The notes under the pieces were generated by a model. The model had not been told where the DNA came from. It searched no databases and was given only the letters and a program-made list of their open reading frames with translations. The position numbers and the translations under genes were made by a program. Below are positions 41,832-53,590 of a stretch of 64,000 nucleotides of DNA, piece by piece; positions within the stretch are counted from its first letter, which is position 1; every line of letters begins with the position of its first letter. The DNA is taken from assembly GCA_963576785.1 (NCBI GenBank), contig OY756143.1, forward strand, positions 1,364,001-1,428,000, written 5' to 3'. This DNA comes from Chlorophyllum brunneum (Eukaryota; Basidiomycota; Agaricomycetes; Agaricales; Agaricaceae).

Positions 41832-42283
41832 CGATCGACCTGGGGTGTGGAACATGTCCCCCGATGTACTGACGCCCCATAATGGAATGGACAGGGTGAT
41901 TCTCAGAAAGTGTAGCAACCCTGTGGATGGCACGGGTAGCCAGCTTCTTGAGATGAAGATGGATGGGGATGAGGCCAGCCAAGGCCTCCACCCCTCCAGT
42001 AGGGCTGGTGCGGAATGCACTAGTGATCCACAATGCAGCCTTGCACTGCATAGTGTTGAGTTGTTTCAGGAGGGCCTTGTTACAGGCACCCTCATAAAAC
42101 CACAAATGAAACCCATACATAGCAATAGGCACTATGCATGAGCAATAAAGGGTCCTCTTCTGAGCAGGAAGAAGACCTCGTGAAGAGTTGCCAAGCATGC
42201 CCATGGCCTTGACTGTGGACAGAGACTTGGTAGCGTAATGTCGAACATGCTCTTTAAACGTAAGAGTGCGATTGAAGCCTGCA
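41832..42283 (-). pseudogene. LINE-A copy 5 ORF2: RT thumb part
   Basis: Open from FNRTLTFKEHVRHYATKS to PHPRSIA, then joined to the LINE-B leader. It holds CIVPIAMYGFHLWF and WITSAFRTSPTGGVEALAG. A fragment of RT, downstream of the repeat E insertion. Confidence 0.78.
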
Positions 42284-42736
42284 TATGGAGCCCCTTGAGG
42301 GAATAAAGCTCCTAGAGGCCCAGAGATGGGGGTCTTGAGACGTCGTGTGCCCATAGAATGCCCAGCATGTTCCCAGGCTCCCATATTAGTATTGCATCCA
42401 GTGATGTTGTGGGGACTTTGCCCCTCCCTCCTAAGAGGTAAAGCCTTTAGCTTGGGCAGACACCCTGCTACTGAGAGAGCGCGGTATCCCTGAGGACCAG
42501 CCCACTGTTTGCTTGAGGCATCCTTCCTATATGGTGCACGGACGGGATCTCACCGCTTGACTGCGTATGCCGCCACCCCAAAACCAGACTTCTCGCATGG
42601 TAACAACTCAAATGGGTACACCCCGATCTTCATGGGGACCCACCGACAGAGGATTTTGACCTCTTGAGCCGGGCCGCTCCTTCTCAGTAACCGGGCGGCT
42701 TTTTTCAGCACGCTCCCCCCAGAGGAGGCGACTTGT
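42284..42736 (+). repeat. Non-coding repeat E, copy 1
   Basis: About 450 bp, starting CTGCATATGGAGCCCCTTGAGGG and ending with a U6-CAG hairpin (42690-42715) and CAGAGGAGGCGACTTG. An inverted, longer copy lies at 60836-61402. The start and the hairpin region match repeat X. It contains no ORF and interrupts LINE-A RT. Confidence 0.78.
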
Positions 42737-44045
42737 CTAAGTACCTCCAATGGGTCTTAGGGCGAAGCGGGGTATCGCCGGTATGGGGAGCGTATCCCAA
42801 GTCCAGCGGTGGGTTGTCATCTCCCCGTTTACGGGAGAAATGAAAAACTTCAGACTTGTCGTGCTCAACGGCAAGCCCAAACGAAGTAGTCAGGCAATAA
42901 ATAACCTGGTACGCCTGCTTTAGACACACCAAATTAGGTTCCCAAGTTTTAGCTTGGGCGATGACAAGGCCATCGTCGACGTATGAGAGCAAAGTGCTCC
43001 CAAGAGCGATTGCCTCCCTCTCATAAAGTTTCATGAAGGGGGCAAGATAAAGGCCGGAGAGGACAGGAGAGAGCGAAGAGCCCTGACCGACCCCAACGTC
43101 TGCCTGTCTGAGATCAGACTTGTGGTCCCCCCACGCATATTGCGTAGAGTGGCCAACCAAATAAGAGGCAAAGAATCTGCCCACACAGGGGTCGAATCCT
43201 TGCTTCCGTAAAATCGCCAACAACATAAAGTGGTTGAGCGAAGGAAAGAACTGAGCGATGTCGAATGCGACAACGCTAGTCTTGAGGCCCTTGGCCCACC
43301 CCGCGCGAACGACGTGGGTTAGGAGCATCCCAGCATCATCAGTGGACCTCTGACAGATACCACTGAGCTGATTTGGATGAAACACTCCATGCTTGACTGA
43401 ATCAAACTGGAGGTGATTCGAGATCATTTTCTCGATGAGTTTACCAAAAGTGTTCAGGAGCACGATGGGCCTGAACGCCTTGGGCGTTGAATAGGATGGC
43501 TTGCCCGGCTTCAGTATGATAACCGACAAGCTTTCCTTAAAGTGAGACGGCCAATGACCCACACTCATGCAGGCATTGGCTATCCCGATGAATAGCCGAA
43601 GGACATTGGGGTCCTCGGTGATCTCCTTGAGGTGGGTCCATGTTACATGGTCCGGCCCCGGGGCGGACACACCCGAGCATGCGCTAAGGGCGTCCATCAG
43701 CTCTAAGGCTGAAAAGCGGACCCACTCCTGAGCCGTGAGGCTGGGCAGCGGATCAAGAACAGAAACATCCACAGCTCGGCCAGAAGCTGAGTTGTAGGTA
43801 TTGTGGAGTGCGTCCCAGAGATCCGGGAGCGCGTGACATGGCTCTCCATTGTACTGGATAGCCTCGCAGGGTGGAAGCTTCCGCTTTTGGACCCATTCCA
43901 TAAGGTCCCACAGTCGCTTGTTTGTAGAAGCAATCTCCTCGATGCGAGCATCAAAGAAGTTGCGCTTGGCGCGCTTCTTAGGGCATCTAAAGTCAGAGTA
44001 GTCATTGTGGGACCGAGTCTCACGATATCTCCTGAAAGTTTCGCG
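42737..44045 (-). pseudogene. LINE-A copy 5 ORF2: EN-RT linker and RT palm
   Basis: The frame is open from 43901 to 42737: MEWVQKRKLPPCEAIQYNGEP, APGPDHVTWTHLK, KAFRPIVLLNTFGK, VAFDIAQFFPSLNH, GVGQGSSLSPVLSGLY and SYVDDGLVIAQ (about 42960-42990), all intact, then PKTHWRYL and the repeat E boundary. The linker upstream (43902-44045) has one shift. CpG-rich and close to copy 4. Confidence 0.83.
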
Positions 44046-45263
44046 AGGACAGACGTATCACACTGCCGATCAGCAGCGGAGTTGTACGTCAAGTGGAGGG
44101 CATCCCAGAGAGAGTCCATAGTATGACAAGGCCGTCCATTAAACTGGATAGCCTCGCAGGGAGGTAACTTGTGTGCCTTGACCCATTCCATGAGGTCCCA
44201 TGGTGCAAGCTTGCCTGAAGTCCCCCCAGTCACCACGACTACGAGTGTCTTGGTACCTGGAGAAGGAGGTAGAGCATGCCTTGTCCCACCAGGGACGAGT
44301 GCGGCTAGTAATCCGGATCTCCTTCGAGTGGTGGGTCCACGCGTTGGAGAAGGCTTCCGCCACGGCTGAAGCCAGGGCGTCCACTTGATCCGGGGATTCC
44401 GGAGAGAGACGACCAGAAAGATCAGTCACCTCATCAATGATGTGTCCCAGAAAGGCCTCCGCTTTGTCGGAGCCCTTCGGTAGGACAGATTTAACAACCC
44501 CGATGTCAACAGGGGTGATGGGAAGGGTGACGGTCAGTGGAACGTGATCCGAAGTGCCCTGCAGAGATGTATCCCGATAAGGAAAAGTCCTTGATGCATC
44601 GGGAGATGAGACGAACACCAGATCGATCACCGAAGGGTGGAGATCTGGGTTGTGGGAAATAAACGTCGGACCTGGGTTGGTTGGCATAACCAAATCGAGG
44701 CCCAGGTCGCAGCTCATTTTCATGAGCCTATGAGCTGTCGTTCGATGATGCAGAACCTCAGGGTCCCACTCCGAAGAATGACAGTTAAAGTCCCCACTCA
44801 TAAAGTCGAATGGGGGGAGAGCATCAACCTTCCCATCAAGGAAGTTGATGGTGGTATGCTGATCATCTGAGTAGACATTCAGGAAATTAAGGGCCTTCGC
44901 ATCAGTGAAGAGCGTCAGCGCCAAGATGTCAGGGTGATCCATGAGGTCCCTCCTCATTGATGGCCTTAGACGTTGCAGCCGAGTGTGTACATATGCCATC
45001 ACTCGGGGCAGGGACCCCTGGGTAGGGGGATGCACCACCATAAGCCAGTCAGGGTGCTTAGGTGTGCCAGTAACATCATCCCCTTCCACGTCAGTGGTCA
45101 AGGGAGTGGAGCGGATGAACCTCCACGGAGGTTCTTGGAAAAAGAGAATATCAAAGTCTTCCTTCAATTTCTCGAGCAGTGTATCAACGTATATGTATGA
45201 CTTTGCGATGTTAAAACTAAAGACCCTAATGCCCTCCAGATGGTCCAGGTTGTTCCTAGACAT
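44046..45263 (-). pseudogene. LINE-B copy 3 ORF2: endonuclease
   Basis: Starts at ATG 45263, overlapping the gag stop (45256-45258). EN is open and intact by motif: FFQEPPWRFIRS, MSGDFNCHSSEWDP, GTSDHVPLTVTLP and TRPWWDKAC. At about 44210 a deletion removes the stretch before WDLMEWV and shifts the frame; the remaining RT start (MEWVKAHKLPPCEAIQFNGRP, 44046-44205) ends at the LINE-A junction. This is the most intact LINE-B nuclease in the window. Confidence 0.85.
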
Positions 45264-47236
45264 AAGGGGGGTTATGAGGGGGGGATGGGAGAGCGACGAC
45301 ACCTGTTATGCACCTCTCGATAATGGGCTGTCAGCCAGGCCTGGTCGTGTTTGTGGTTCCAGAAAGTGCACTTCCTGGAATCAGCAGGATGCTCCTTCTT
45401 GCAGTTATGACAATGAGGAGGATGGGGGCATGGTTGACCAACAGGGGTAGCAGGAACTGGAGGCGTAGCCTTCGGTTGCCCCTTACAACACAGAGCAAAA
45501 GTGCGGTGATTGGCACGAGAGTGCGCACCACCACAGTCGGGACATGCAGGGCCATTGGCCTTGCACCAGGAGGAGGTGTGGCCCCACTTGTAACAGCGGG
45601 TACACAGTGACTCGTTACGGCGAGGGTTAGCAGAGAGTATAACGCACTGCTTGTTCCCAAACATGATCTTCTTATTCAGAAGACCGAGAGCTTGGGTACC
45701 CCTCATGGAGTCCCAGATGTCAAAAAACGCCATACACGAGTCGGACGTCTTGGAGTTGCACACCAGCCTAGGGGGACCCTTAAGGCTGATAAGAGGAGCA
45801 TGCACCAACGAGGTAAGAACCTCCTCGACGTCTGCTGGGGTACACTGAACTCCAGTGGCAGAGTTCTTGAGATATGGGATGTCAACCACATGGAGGTACA
45901 ACACTGAAGATGGGAGTCCAATCCAGAAGGGAGCTCCTGGAGGGGACAGACGCTCAACCAATGCCCTAAGGATCTCAATATCCTTGGTTGTGGCGAGTTT
46001 ATTGGTGGCCATGGAATAGCCATCGTATGCGAGCATGGCACCTTCCACGATCAGAGAGCTTCTCCCAGCCTTCAATGCCTTACAGGCCTGCTGGGTAAGA
46101 GTATGGAGACCAGCTGAGGCATTTGACTTGTCTTCATAGGAAACTAGGACCTGCTTTTGCAATGGTCCAGGAATCGTGAACGCTGGCTCCTTAGGGTGAG
46201 CATTCGATGAGGGGGATTGCTTTGCAGCCTCAGCTTGCGAATGAAGACTGAGGAGCTGCTCTGCAGAGAGGTGGGGGAAGGCCACTTTTAACGCAGAGAG
46301 TGGTTCTATCCCAGGTTTGGATGAGGCCGGTTGTTTTGCTGCAGCCAAATAAGCCTTCTGTCCTGGCTTGGGCTTTGACGCGATCGTGGATGGAGGAGGT
46401 CCAGAGGGCCTCTCGTAGGGGACCTGAGGCTTCGTAGGGGCCTTAACAGGTTGGACGGGTGCCTTTCCCTTAGGGTCCGTGCGCGGGCATTTGACTGGAG
46501 TCTTCTCTGGGTCCATGAGATCATCCTCCTCCTGCACAGGGGCTCTGCGTTGGGGGGGGCTGAGGGTAGAAGGTCCTGGTACCCTGGGGGGGGTAGCTGG
46601 GGGCCTATAAGTCACCACTGGAAGAGCAGGAAATGCCGAAGCGATCGAGTCCCTCAGAGAGAGAGAGTCACTCACCTCTGTGTAGGTTTCATGCCACATG
46701 GGAGAGGATGCAACTGTCTGGACTATCTGAGATAGTTGAGAGGTGATGGGACGGAAGGATGGAGTGTCCTCCTGAGGAATGAGATGTGCCATCTTCATGA
46801 AGTTGGCAACAATCTCAAGCAACCATTGGATCGCATTGGCATCCTCTCTGGCACTAATATTAATGCCTAGGATAGAGAGGGGGGCGGCAGTAGGCTCCTC
46901 CTGGTCGTCCTGTTCCATGTCCTCCGGAGAGGCAGGGGGAGGGGAAGACGGGGGGAGGGACAAAGCCCTGGCTTCTGCACCAGGGGCTGGGATAGGTCAA
47001 GAGGGGGTTGGGGACCCATGTTGCAATGGAGTGCATCCCCTCTGCTGAAGGGGAACTGCAGGGGCGTAGGTATCCCTGGCACTGCTACCGTAGGAGGGGA
47101 TACCCAGAGAGTAAGGGCCTGGGGTGGACCTGGGGGGGGGACCGGCTGCTGCCTCAAAGGCAGTGGCCATGTTGTCATCATCTGAGGAGGCCTTGCGATG
47201 GGCACTCGTCCTCCTCCTCGAACTGCGAGTAGGCAT
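45256..47236 (-). pseudogene. LINE-B copy 3 gag (ORF1)
   Basis: ATG 47236 (MPTRSSRRRTSAHRK) to the stop at 45256. Open except for a TGA at 46997 and one extra G in a G run near 45283 that shifts the last 12 codons. Domain order as in copy 2: Pro/Ser-rich start, SILGINISAREDANAIQ, FTIPGPLQKQVLVSYEDK, then knuckles CTRCYKWGHTSSWC, CPDCGGAHSRANH and CHNCKKEHPADSRKC (45340-45620). Confidence 0.87.
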
Positions 47237-47366
47237 GGGGGCCAGGGGCCCATACAGAAATCTGCACTAGGAGCGCTCACTGTCTAGGACGTGTAGGATG
47301 TTAAGAGTGTCGACGAAGAGGTGATCACGTGATTGACAGGTGGGAGTTCCAGGAAAAGAAGTGATG

Positions 47367-48901
47367 TTCGACATTATGCTACCAAGTCTCTGTCCACAGT
47401 TAAGGCCATGGGCATGCTTGGTAACTCTTTGCGAGGCCTTCTTCCTGCTCAGAAGAGGACTCTTTATTGCTTGTGCATAGTTCCTATCGCTACGTATGGG
47501 TTTCGACTCTGGTTTTATGAAGGTGCCCGTAACAAGGCCCTTCTGAAGCAACTCAACACTATACAGCGCAAAGCTGCATTGTGGATCACTGGTGCATTCC
47601 GCACCAGCCCTACCGGAGGAGCTGAGGCCTTGGCTGGCCTCATCCCCATCCATCTGCATCTCAAGAAGCTGGCTACCCGTGCCATCCACAGGGATGCCAC
47701 ACTTTCTGAGAATCACCCTGTTTGCTCCGTTATGGGGTGTTAGTACATTGGGGGATGTGTTCCACACCCCAGATCGATCACTCTCATGACTCCTGCTCAG
47801 GTGGTCAAGGTCAAGGGGCCGGTCACAGAGGCAGACTCTCGGTTGCCATAATTAATGGAGGCGTTTGAGCCATTTGCACTCGAAGCGTCGCCAGGTTCTC
47901 GTCTCCTGGACTGCTATGCGGCCCAGGTGACTTACAAGACATATGATGCCTCACTCAGTGGAAACCCCGTGGGTCGTCAGGTGGATTTGCTCAACAATAC
48001 CCTTCGTGGGTATTGTGAGGACAGACAGGTTGTCTATGCAGTGACGGATGCAAGTCTGCCGCTGGTTGGGGACTTCCAGGCAGTTTCTGCTGCCCATGTT
48101 TATAGGGGGACACGTCTGCTTCTGGCAATGTGTCACCCAGCTGGCAAGGTTACAGCCCTGGATGCTGAACTGTTCGCCATTTGTATGGCTTTGGGAACTG
48201 CTGCGGCAGTCTCTGAGGCAGTACATATCATGGTCTTTACAGACTCGATTGGTTCTGCCAAGCGAGCCCTTGACCCATCCATACATTCTGGCCAGGGACA
48301 TTCCCTGGCTGTGTGTCGTCTCTTGTTGGAGTGGTTCAGGGATTGTCCTGACTGCTCCCTCACATTCTGGTCTGTTCCGTCATCAGCAAAATGGTCCATT
48401 CATCAGGAGGTGCATTTATTTGCCACCGACCTTCGAGTCGCCGCTGGGCGTCATCCGGCAATGTCTATTGATTTGCTGCGTAAACTCAACGTAGCAGCCA
48501 TTCAGAAGGCCTGGAAAGTCACTTTCCAGGACTCCTCCTATCGTGGTTCTAACTTCCTTGCTCTCAAGGACAGTAAGAACAAACTTCTACAGCCAACGTA
48601 CCTCCATGGGAGTTCTTGGCTTCCTTCCTTTCCCTCTCAGTCTATTGCAATGAGGGCGAATCATGCCATTCTCGGGCATGCACCAACTGGCAAGTATCGC
48701 TCCCAGTTTCATCCTCTAGAGCCTAGTGGCTGCGAGTGTGGGGCTCCTTTGGAGACCCGCACTCATATCTTGTGCTCTTGTCCTTTGTACAAGAGACGTC
48801 ATGGCCTGCCGGTCTCTATTGACCAGCTGGTATCTTTCCTTAAATGCAATCCCTCCGTGTTTGTGTTTAAGACCAATACACCGCTTGCAGGAGTTGGATA
48901 A
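47367..48901 (+). pseudogene. LINE-A copy 7 ORF2: RT thumb, RNase H, Cys/His
   Basis: Open from the junction to TAG at 47741-47743, then a second stop near 47850, then open for 348 codons to TAA 48899-48901. RNase H keeps VTDASLPL, ALDAELFAI and VFTDSIGSAK; the C-terminal CECG...HILCSC motif is present. Both stops are in the connection region. Confidence 0.83.
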
Positions 48902-49212
48902 TGCAATGCAGCCCCTGCTAGCTTCCCACGTCTCTGACGTGTGTAGAAGTTAATTGTGAATTGATGCATACTCTCCTTAGGGAGGGGAGGCTAGGGGTCG
49001 CTTGTATATCTGGCCTAGGATTCGCACATCCGTGCATGTTTCCATGGCCATCCACCCAGACCGCCTGTTGGCAGTCTAGTTCGGCCAGGGGAGAGCCCAT
49101 CTTCGTAAACTACTCTTTGTAGCCTACATGTCACAGTAGATACAGGTGGACTGTGTTCGCACACCACCTTAAACATGACGATTTAAAAAAAAAAAAAAAG
49201 AAAAAAAAAAAA
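47367..49212 (+). mobile_element. LINE-A copy 7, 5'-truncated
   Basis: Starts in the RT thumb (RHYATKS) at the LINE-B 5' end and ends with a 3' UTR (48902-49184) and an A run with one G (49185-49212). It then meets a minus-strand LINE-A fragment. No target duplication can be shown because its left flank is the LINE-B 5' end. Confidence 0.85.
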
Positions 49213-49464
49213 CTGTCCTTGAGAGCAAGGAAGTTCGAACCACAATAAGAGGAGTCCTGGAAGGTAACCTTCCAGGCCTTCTGAATGGTTGCCACGTTTA
49301 TCTTATGTAGCAAGTCAATAGATGTTGCTGGACGACGTCCAGCGGCAACCCGTAAATTGGTGGCAAATAAATGCACATCCTGATGTATGGACTATTTCGC
49401 CGAAGACGGAACAGACCAGAAAGTGAGGGAGCAGTCAGGACGGCCCCTGAACTACTCCAACAAG
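49213..49464 (-). pseudogene. LINE-A copy 8, RNase H fragment next to the gap
   Basis: On the minus strand this is the RNase H to connection stretch (MHLFATNLRVAAGRRPATSI, KAWKVTFQDSSYCGSNF). It ends at the N run on the right and at the poly(A) of copy 7 on the left. Confidence 0.75.
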
Positions 49465-49664
49465 NNNNNNNNNNNNNNNNNNNNNNNNNNNNNNNNNNNN
49501 NNNNNNNNNNNNNNNNNNNNNNNNNNNNNNNNNNNNNNNNNNNNNNNNNNNNNNNNNNNNNNNNNNNNNNNNNNNNNNNNNNNNNNNNNNNNNNNNNNNN
49601 NNNNNNNNNNNNNNNNNNNNNNNNNNNNNNNNNNNNNNNNNNNNNNNNNNNNNNNNNNNNNNNN
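49465..49664. other. Assembly gap (200 N)
   Basis: Exactly 200 N, probably a placeholder of fixed size between contigs or scaffold pieces. LINE-A sequence is on the left and gypsy sequence on the right, so features cannot be joined across it. Confidence 0.95.
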
Positions 49665-50106
49665 TACCTTACCCGCCAAACTGCCCTACCACAAAGATGA
49701 TGAACAGGACTGGTTAGATGAAGGAATGGAGGGAATTGACAAATCAGTCCCCAACCATCTAATGGAACCAGATATGTGAGATGAAGTAGACTACCTCCTT
49801 ATACAACTGCCTAATATGGACCCACCACCCAAACCAACGATATTCAACCCACCCCCATCTTATCTCACACTCAAAGATAGAGGACAGTTTGAAGAAAACT
49901 ACTGGGAAGAGATAATACACAACCTCATGGCAGCTGAAACAAACAATACAGCTACATTCAAAGGACACACCATAGCCCTCTTCAGAGGAGGCCAAGACCA
50001 CGCTCCCTTCTGGATTGGATGTCGATGCAAATCAGGAACCCCAATGATTGGCCCTACCAAATGTCAACTTGTTAACACCTTACACAAAGAACAAGACAAC
50101 AAGTAG
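49665..50106 (+). pseudogene. Gypsy-2 extra ORF (homologue of 11060-12091)
   Basis: The frame enters from the gap (TLPAKLPYHKDDEQDWLDEG), has a TGA near 49776 and then stays open to TAG 50104-50106. It corresponds to the gypsy-1 extra ORF: EPDM-DEVDYLL matches HPDIEEEVAHLQ, then ENYWEEIIHNLM and HAPFWIG. The last 25 residues differ. I recognise no known domain. Confidence 0.72.
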
Positions 50107-50149
50107 ACTACAATATTTCATGGGGTCATGAAAGTAAAAAGGGAGGTAT

Positions 50150-50340
50150 TGTTATGAACTATAGATAGACAGTACATTCCTATCATGTGCCCGTCACATT
50201 CATCATTCTTATGTATCCGTTTCACCTCCTTGTTTCATCCCTTATGGCTGTACCTCTTCTGACTCATCTTACTCATCTCTATGACTCCTTTACCCCATTC
50301 CTTTATTCTTAGCTCTTACCACTAGTATATAAAGTGTGTC
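50150..50340 (+). repeat. Gypsy-2 LTR, U3 part
   Basis: About 190 bp, alignable by eye with the gypsy-1 LTR in sense, diverged but with the same start (TGTTATGAACTATAGATAGA) and TATATAAAGTG (50326-). The R region with the possible self-priming sequence is missing. Confidence 0.8.
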
Positions 50341-51016
50341 CGAGGTTTGACTCCTCTAGGGGGTACCCAGCTATGCTGGGTGCTCTCATCAAGTTCTTGA
50401 AAGCAAACCCTCAGGCATTTGCTTTCCCATCTGTTCCTCAGGGAATTGGATAACTGGCTCAGGGTAGGTGGGTTATTGTCCAGCACCAGAGAACTCCGGT
50501 GAAAGTCTGGTGAAGACCCTCGGAGTTTTATGAATGGAGTTGTCCCCTTTGGTGACTAGGTATGGTAAAGACGCCGATAGCCACACAAATGGTGCAGCCT
50601 ATTACTCTGGCAAGGGTGACTGTGGCCAGGGGGGATGGCTCCTAGTAAGAAGAACTCTGGGGGCTAGTAGCAGGACCAGTAACTGGGGATTTCTAGAGCT
50701 GGGCATTTACAGTAAATTAACACCTACTGACCGGGCCTAGTCCTTGGACTAGGTCACTGGTTGGGGGACCTCCCTACCCACTTGCCTCCTCTGGTGTCCA
50801 CTCCCCTCGCCCTTCAGACTCAGGAGTAGGACACGATTCCTTCTGCTATTGGTCTTGGGCAATGGCACTTCTGCTTGGTAGGGTGTAGTTACCACTTCTT
50901 CGTAGATACCTGCTAGAGTACTTGTTTGTATTCCAGCCGTGGGCTGTGTTCGAGCACCACATAATAAATTGGCCTTAGGCCATGATTAAAAAAAATAAAA
51001 ATAAAAATAAAAAAAG
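50341..51016 (+). mobile_element. LINE-B 3' fragment, plus strand
   Basis: Starts in the C-terminal Cys/His region of ORF2 (open to TAA near 50452) and continues through the 3' UTR with AATAAA at 50963-50968. It ends in an A-rich tract with T interruptions, (A)n(TAAAAA)n, at 50987-51016. It lies between the gypsy-2 LTR and LINE-A copy 9. Confidence 0.8.
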
Positions 51017-51589
51017 GGTGAGGTCTAGACCAATGTCTGTCCCAATGGAGATCAGAGACTGCGAGGTACCCAAGTGGGAGCCATAGTTAGGGTTCCAAAG
51101 CTCAGAATGGCAATTGAAATTGCTGCCCATATAAATGTGCCTGGGCAATGTAGCAGATTGGTCCGAAAGGAACCGAATTGCTGTGTGCTCTAAATCAGAG
51201 TAAATGTTCATGAGATTCAGGGTCTCACCCCCCAAAAAGAGAGAGAGAACCATGATGTCATGGTGATTGATGAGATCTATCCGATAAGATGGTCTCAGAG
51301 AAGCCAACTGGTTATGGACAAATGTCATAACCTGTGGGTCAGAGCCAGGCTCTGGGGCCCAAACCATGCACAGCCACTCGGGGTACTTGGGGGCACCAAT
51401 AATGTTGTCCCCCTCGACAGAAGTTGTGGAGGGAGCGGATCTGATGAACCGCCAGGGAGGTTCTTGAATAAAAAGGATATCAAAGTGATCTTTGAGATCC
51501 TTCAGTAAAGTATCCAATAAATCATAATTTTTATTAAGATTCTGCTAGTATACATGAAGACTTTGTAGTTCTAAAGGTCATCTATTCAT
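51017..51589 (-). pseudogene. LINE-A copy 9 ORF2: endonuclease, N-terminal part
   Basis: ATG 51589 overlaps the gag stop (51582-51584). FIQEPPWRFIRS is intact. MGSNFNCHSELWNPN has Asp-to-Asn changes in the GGDFN box and in WDP. Otherwise open after one stop near 51545, up to the LINE-B insertion. SDH and the C-terminal EN are absent. Confidence 0.8.
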
Positions 51590-53529
51590 TGGCAAGCTGT
51601 AGAGTATGAGGGTTGGTGAGGGGAGATCACCATCGAAGATGGTTGTTACTCACCTCATAATAGAACTTCTTGATTTTCTCAGGTTCAAACTGAGCATCAA
51701 AAAATTTACACTTTTTCGAGGTCATATGGTGCAGAACTTGACAGTTGAGATAATGCGGCATATGAGAACAGGGCTCATCCACCGGTATGGGGGGAATGGG
51801 GGACTGCATGCTGGAGTTACCCTTGCAGTGACCACAGAGAGTTTGGTGGTGTTCCTCACAATGAGGACCACCATAGGTTGGGCATTTCAAGGCCTGTACC
51901 TTGTAGAATTGGATGGGGTGACCCCAGTAGAAGCATCACTTGCACAGGGATACCCGCAGAGAGGCTGCGGATGGTCTGATAGGACAGGTATATCCACCAA
52001 TATGGAGCAACATCTGAAGAAGGAGGTTCACCTGCTGACCCTTCTGAGAGTTGTGAATATTGAAGTACACCATGGTGGTATCAGACGCCTCAGAATTCCT
52101 TGAAATACAGAGGAGTCCCATTAGCATGAACAGGTCAGAAAACGCAGTGTGTTTCATGATCTGCTTGATCTCGAACAAGGACCAGCAAGTCTCGCCAATC
52201 CTGAAGTAGGGGACGTCAATGACCTTGGGATAGGACTTCGACTGAGGAAGGCCAACTGTAAAAATGGTTCTCTGAGGGATGGCTTTCGAAATCCACATTC
52301 TGGCAACCTCAAGGTTGGTAGGGGTGGGGATGGCATTGGTACGCAGAGCAAAGCCCCCGTACTCAGCAGAGGTAGACTCTACACAAATATGAAGGCATGA
52401 GTCCACAAATCCACGGTTAACCATGGTTTTAAGGTAGAAGGAGGAGACTTCGGGGATAGTCTTGAAGTCAACAATGATCTGGTGCTGTGAGGGGCCAGCA
52501 GTGGTCATCCTAGGCCTCTTCTTAGAGGCTTTGGACTTGGGAGGAGAGGCTTGCTTGCCCATGGTGAGAATCCTGTCTGGAGAAAGCAAAGGGAACATCT
52601 GTGCAAGCTGCACAACAGTCCCCAATGCCATAGTTGCCTTCCCCTTCCCTTTCAGTTGGGGGACAGACTCCTTGGCCACTGCAGAGAATGTTTTCTTGTT
52701 CCCTGCCTTGGTGGCCAGAGTAGATGGGGTGGGAGGAGCCACCGGCTTGCACTGGTAGGTCCCCTTACCCATGAGAGAAGATAGTCCAACCCCAGCAAGG
52801 TGAGGACCACTCGGAGCACCCTCTGGACCAGGCATTGGAACATCTGGATCCTGGGGGAGGCTGGGGGACAGCTCAAGCCCTTGGTACTGGAGGAGTATGA
52901 GGGGCAGGAGGAGGAGGAGTAGGAGCAGCAGGGGCCAGTCCCATAGATGCACTCAGGATGGTACCAATGGTAAGCATTCCAAAGCCAAGTTCAACAGTGG
53001 ACCATCCACTGTCATCAATAGCCTTGCACAATCAAATAATTGATTATGCAAGAGGGTAGACTGAATTACCTGGCAAAGTAGTCCAGTCAATATTCTCCAC
53101 CATCTTATTGAGGAAGATGGAGATTAAGTCCAGCAAGTCCAAGGCTGCTTTGAGATCTGCTGCAATACTATCAGCAGTGTTTAGAAAATGGCAGCAGTAC
53201 GGGGACAAGGAGCTGGTGGAGGAGGGTGCAGGGCTAGGTGTGCTGGGGGTAGGGCCTCAAGGGAGAGTTCTGGGATCTTTGTCGAACCCACCCAACTTGT
53301 TATAATCCTCTACAGCAGGCCCAGGCAATGGCAAGGTGGTGTATGAAGGGGTATGTGAACCCCTGCTTCCAGTGGGAGTTCGAAGAATGTCCGGTGGACC
53401 TCTAGCATAGCTAGATTTGCGTGGACAGTGGATGGGTCCTGATGAGGAGACCCGGATGGTGTTAAGGGTGTCGGGGGACTCAGAGACATGGCGCCTGGTC
53501 CCCCCGCCAAATGGGGGTTGCAATAACAT
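51582..53529 (-). pseudogene. LINE-A copy 9 gag (ORF1)
   Basis: ATG 53529 (MLLQPPFGGGTR) to the stop at 51582. Frame changes occur near 53257 and 52952, and a stop lies in the conserved region (about 52105); long open pieces are 53529-53257 and 52952-51936. Knuckle region C-P-T-Y-GGPHCEEHH (one Cys lost) at 51830-51890 and CLNC-like residues downstream. Same architecture as copies 3 and 4. Confidence 0.8.
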
Positions 53530-53590
53530 ACAAAATAGCCATGGGCATGTTCCTAGGGGGCTAGGACACTAGAGCAAGCGAGTACAATGA

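Larger units (their letters stand above)
41832..44045 (-). mobile_element. LINE-A copy 5, fragment split by repeat E
   Basis: Minus-strand LINE-A from the EN-RT linker (44045) to the connection domain (41832, PHPRSIA). The RT is interrupted at 42284-42736 by repeat E, replacing about ten bases between RYL and FNR. Neither end carries a LINE-A terminus: LINE-B copy 3 abuts on the right and the LINE-B copy 2 5' end on the left. Confidence 0.8.
44046..47366 (-). mobile_element. LINE-B copy 3, 5' half
   Basis: 5' leader (47237-47366), gag and EN with a short RT start. The RT, RNase H and 3' UTR are missing; it joins LINE-A copy 5 at 44045. LINE-A copy 7 starts directly at its 5' end. Very similar to LINE-B copy 2. 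Confidence 0.82.
49665..50340 (+). mobile_element. Gypsy-2, 3' end (extra ORF, polypurine tract, U3 of LTR)
   Basis: The 3' end of a second, divergent element of the gypsy-1 type in plus orientation. It has the end of the extra ORF, the polypurine tract AAAAAGGGAGGTAT (50136-50149) and an LTR from TGTTATGAACTATAGATAGA (50150) to just past its TATA box. It is cut off near 50340 by LINE-B sequence. Confidence 0.85.
51017..53590 (-). mobile_element. LINE-A copy 9, 5' half
   Basis: Minus strand: leader (53530-53590), gag (53529-51582), EN (51589-51017). EN is cut at GLDL, where the LINE-B poly(A) stands. The leader is cut at 53590 by the tail of another LINE-B. CpG-poor. Confidence 0.85.
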
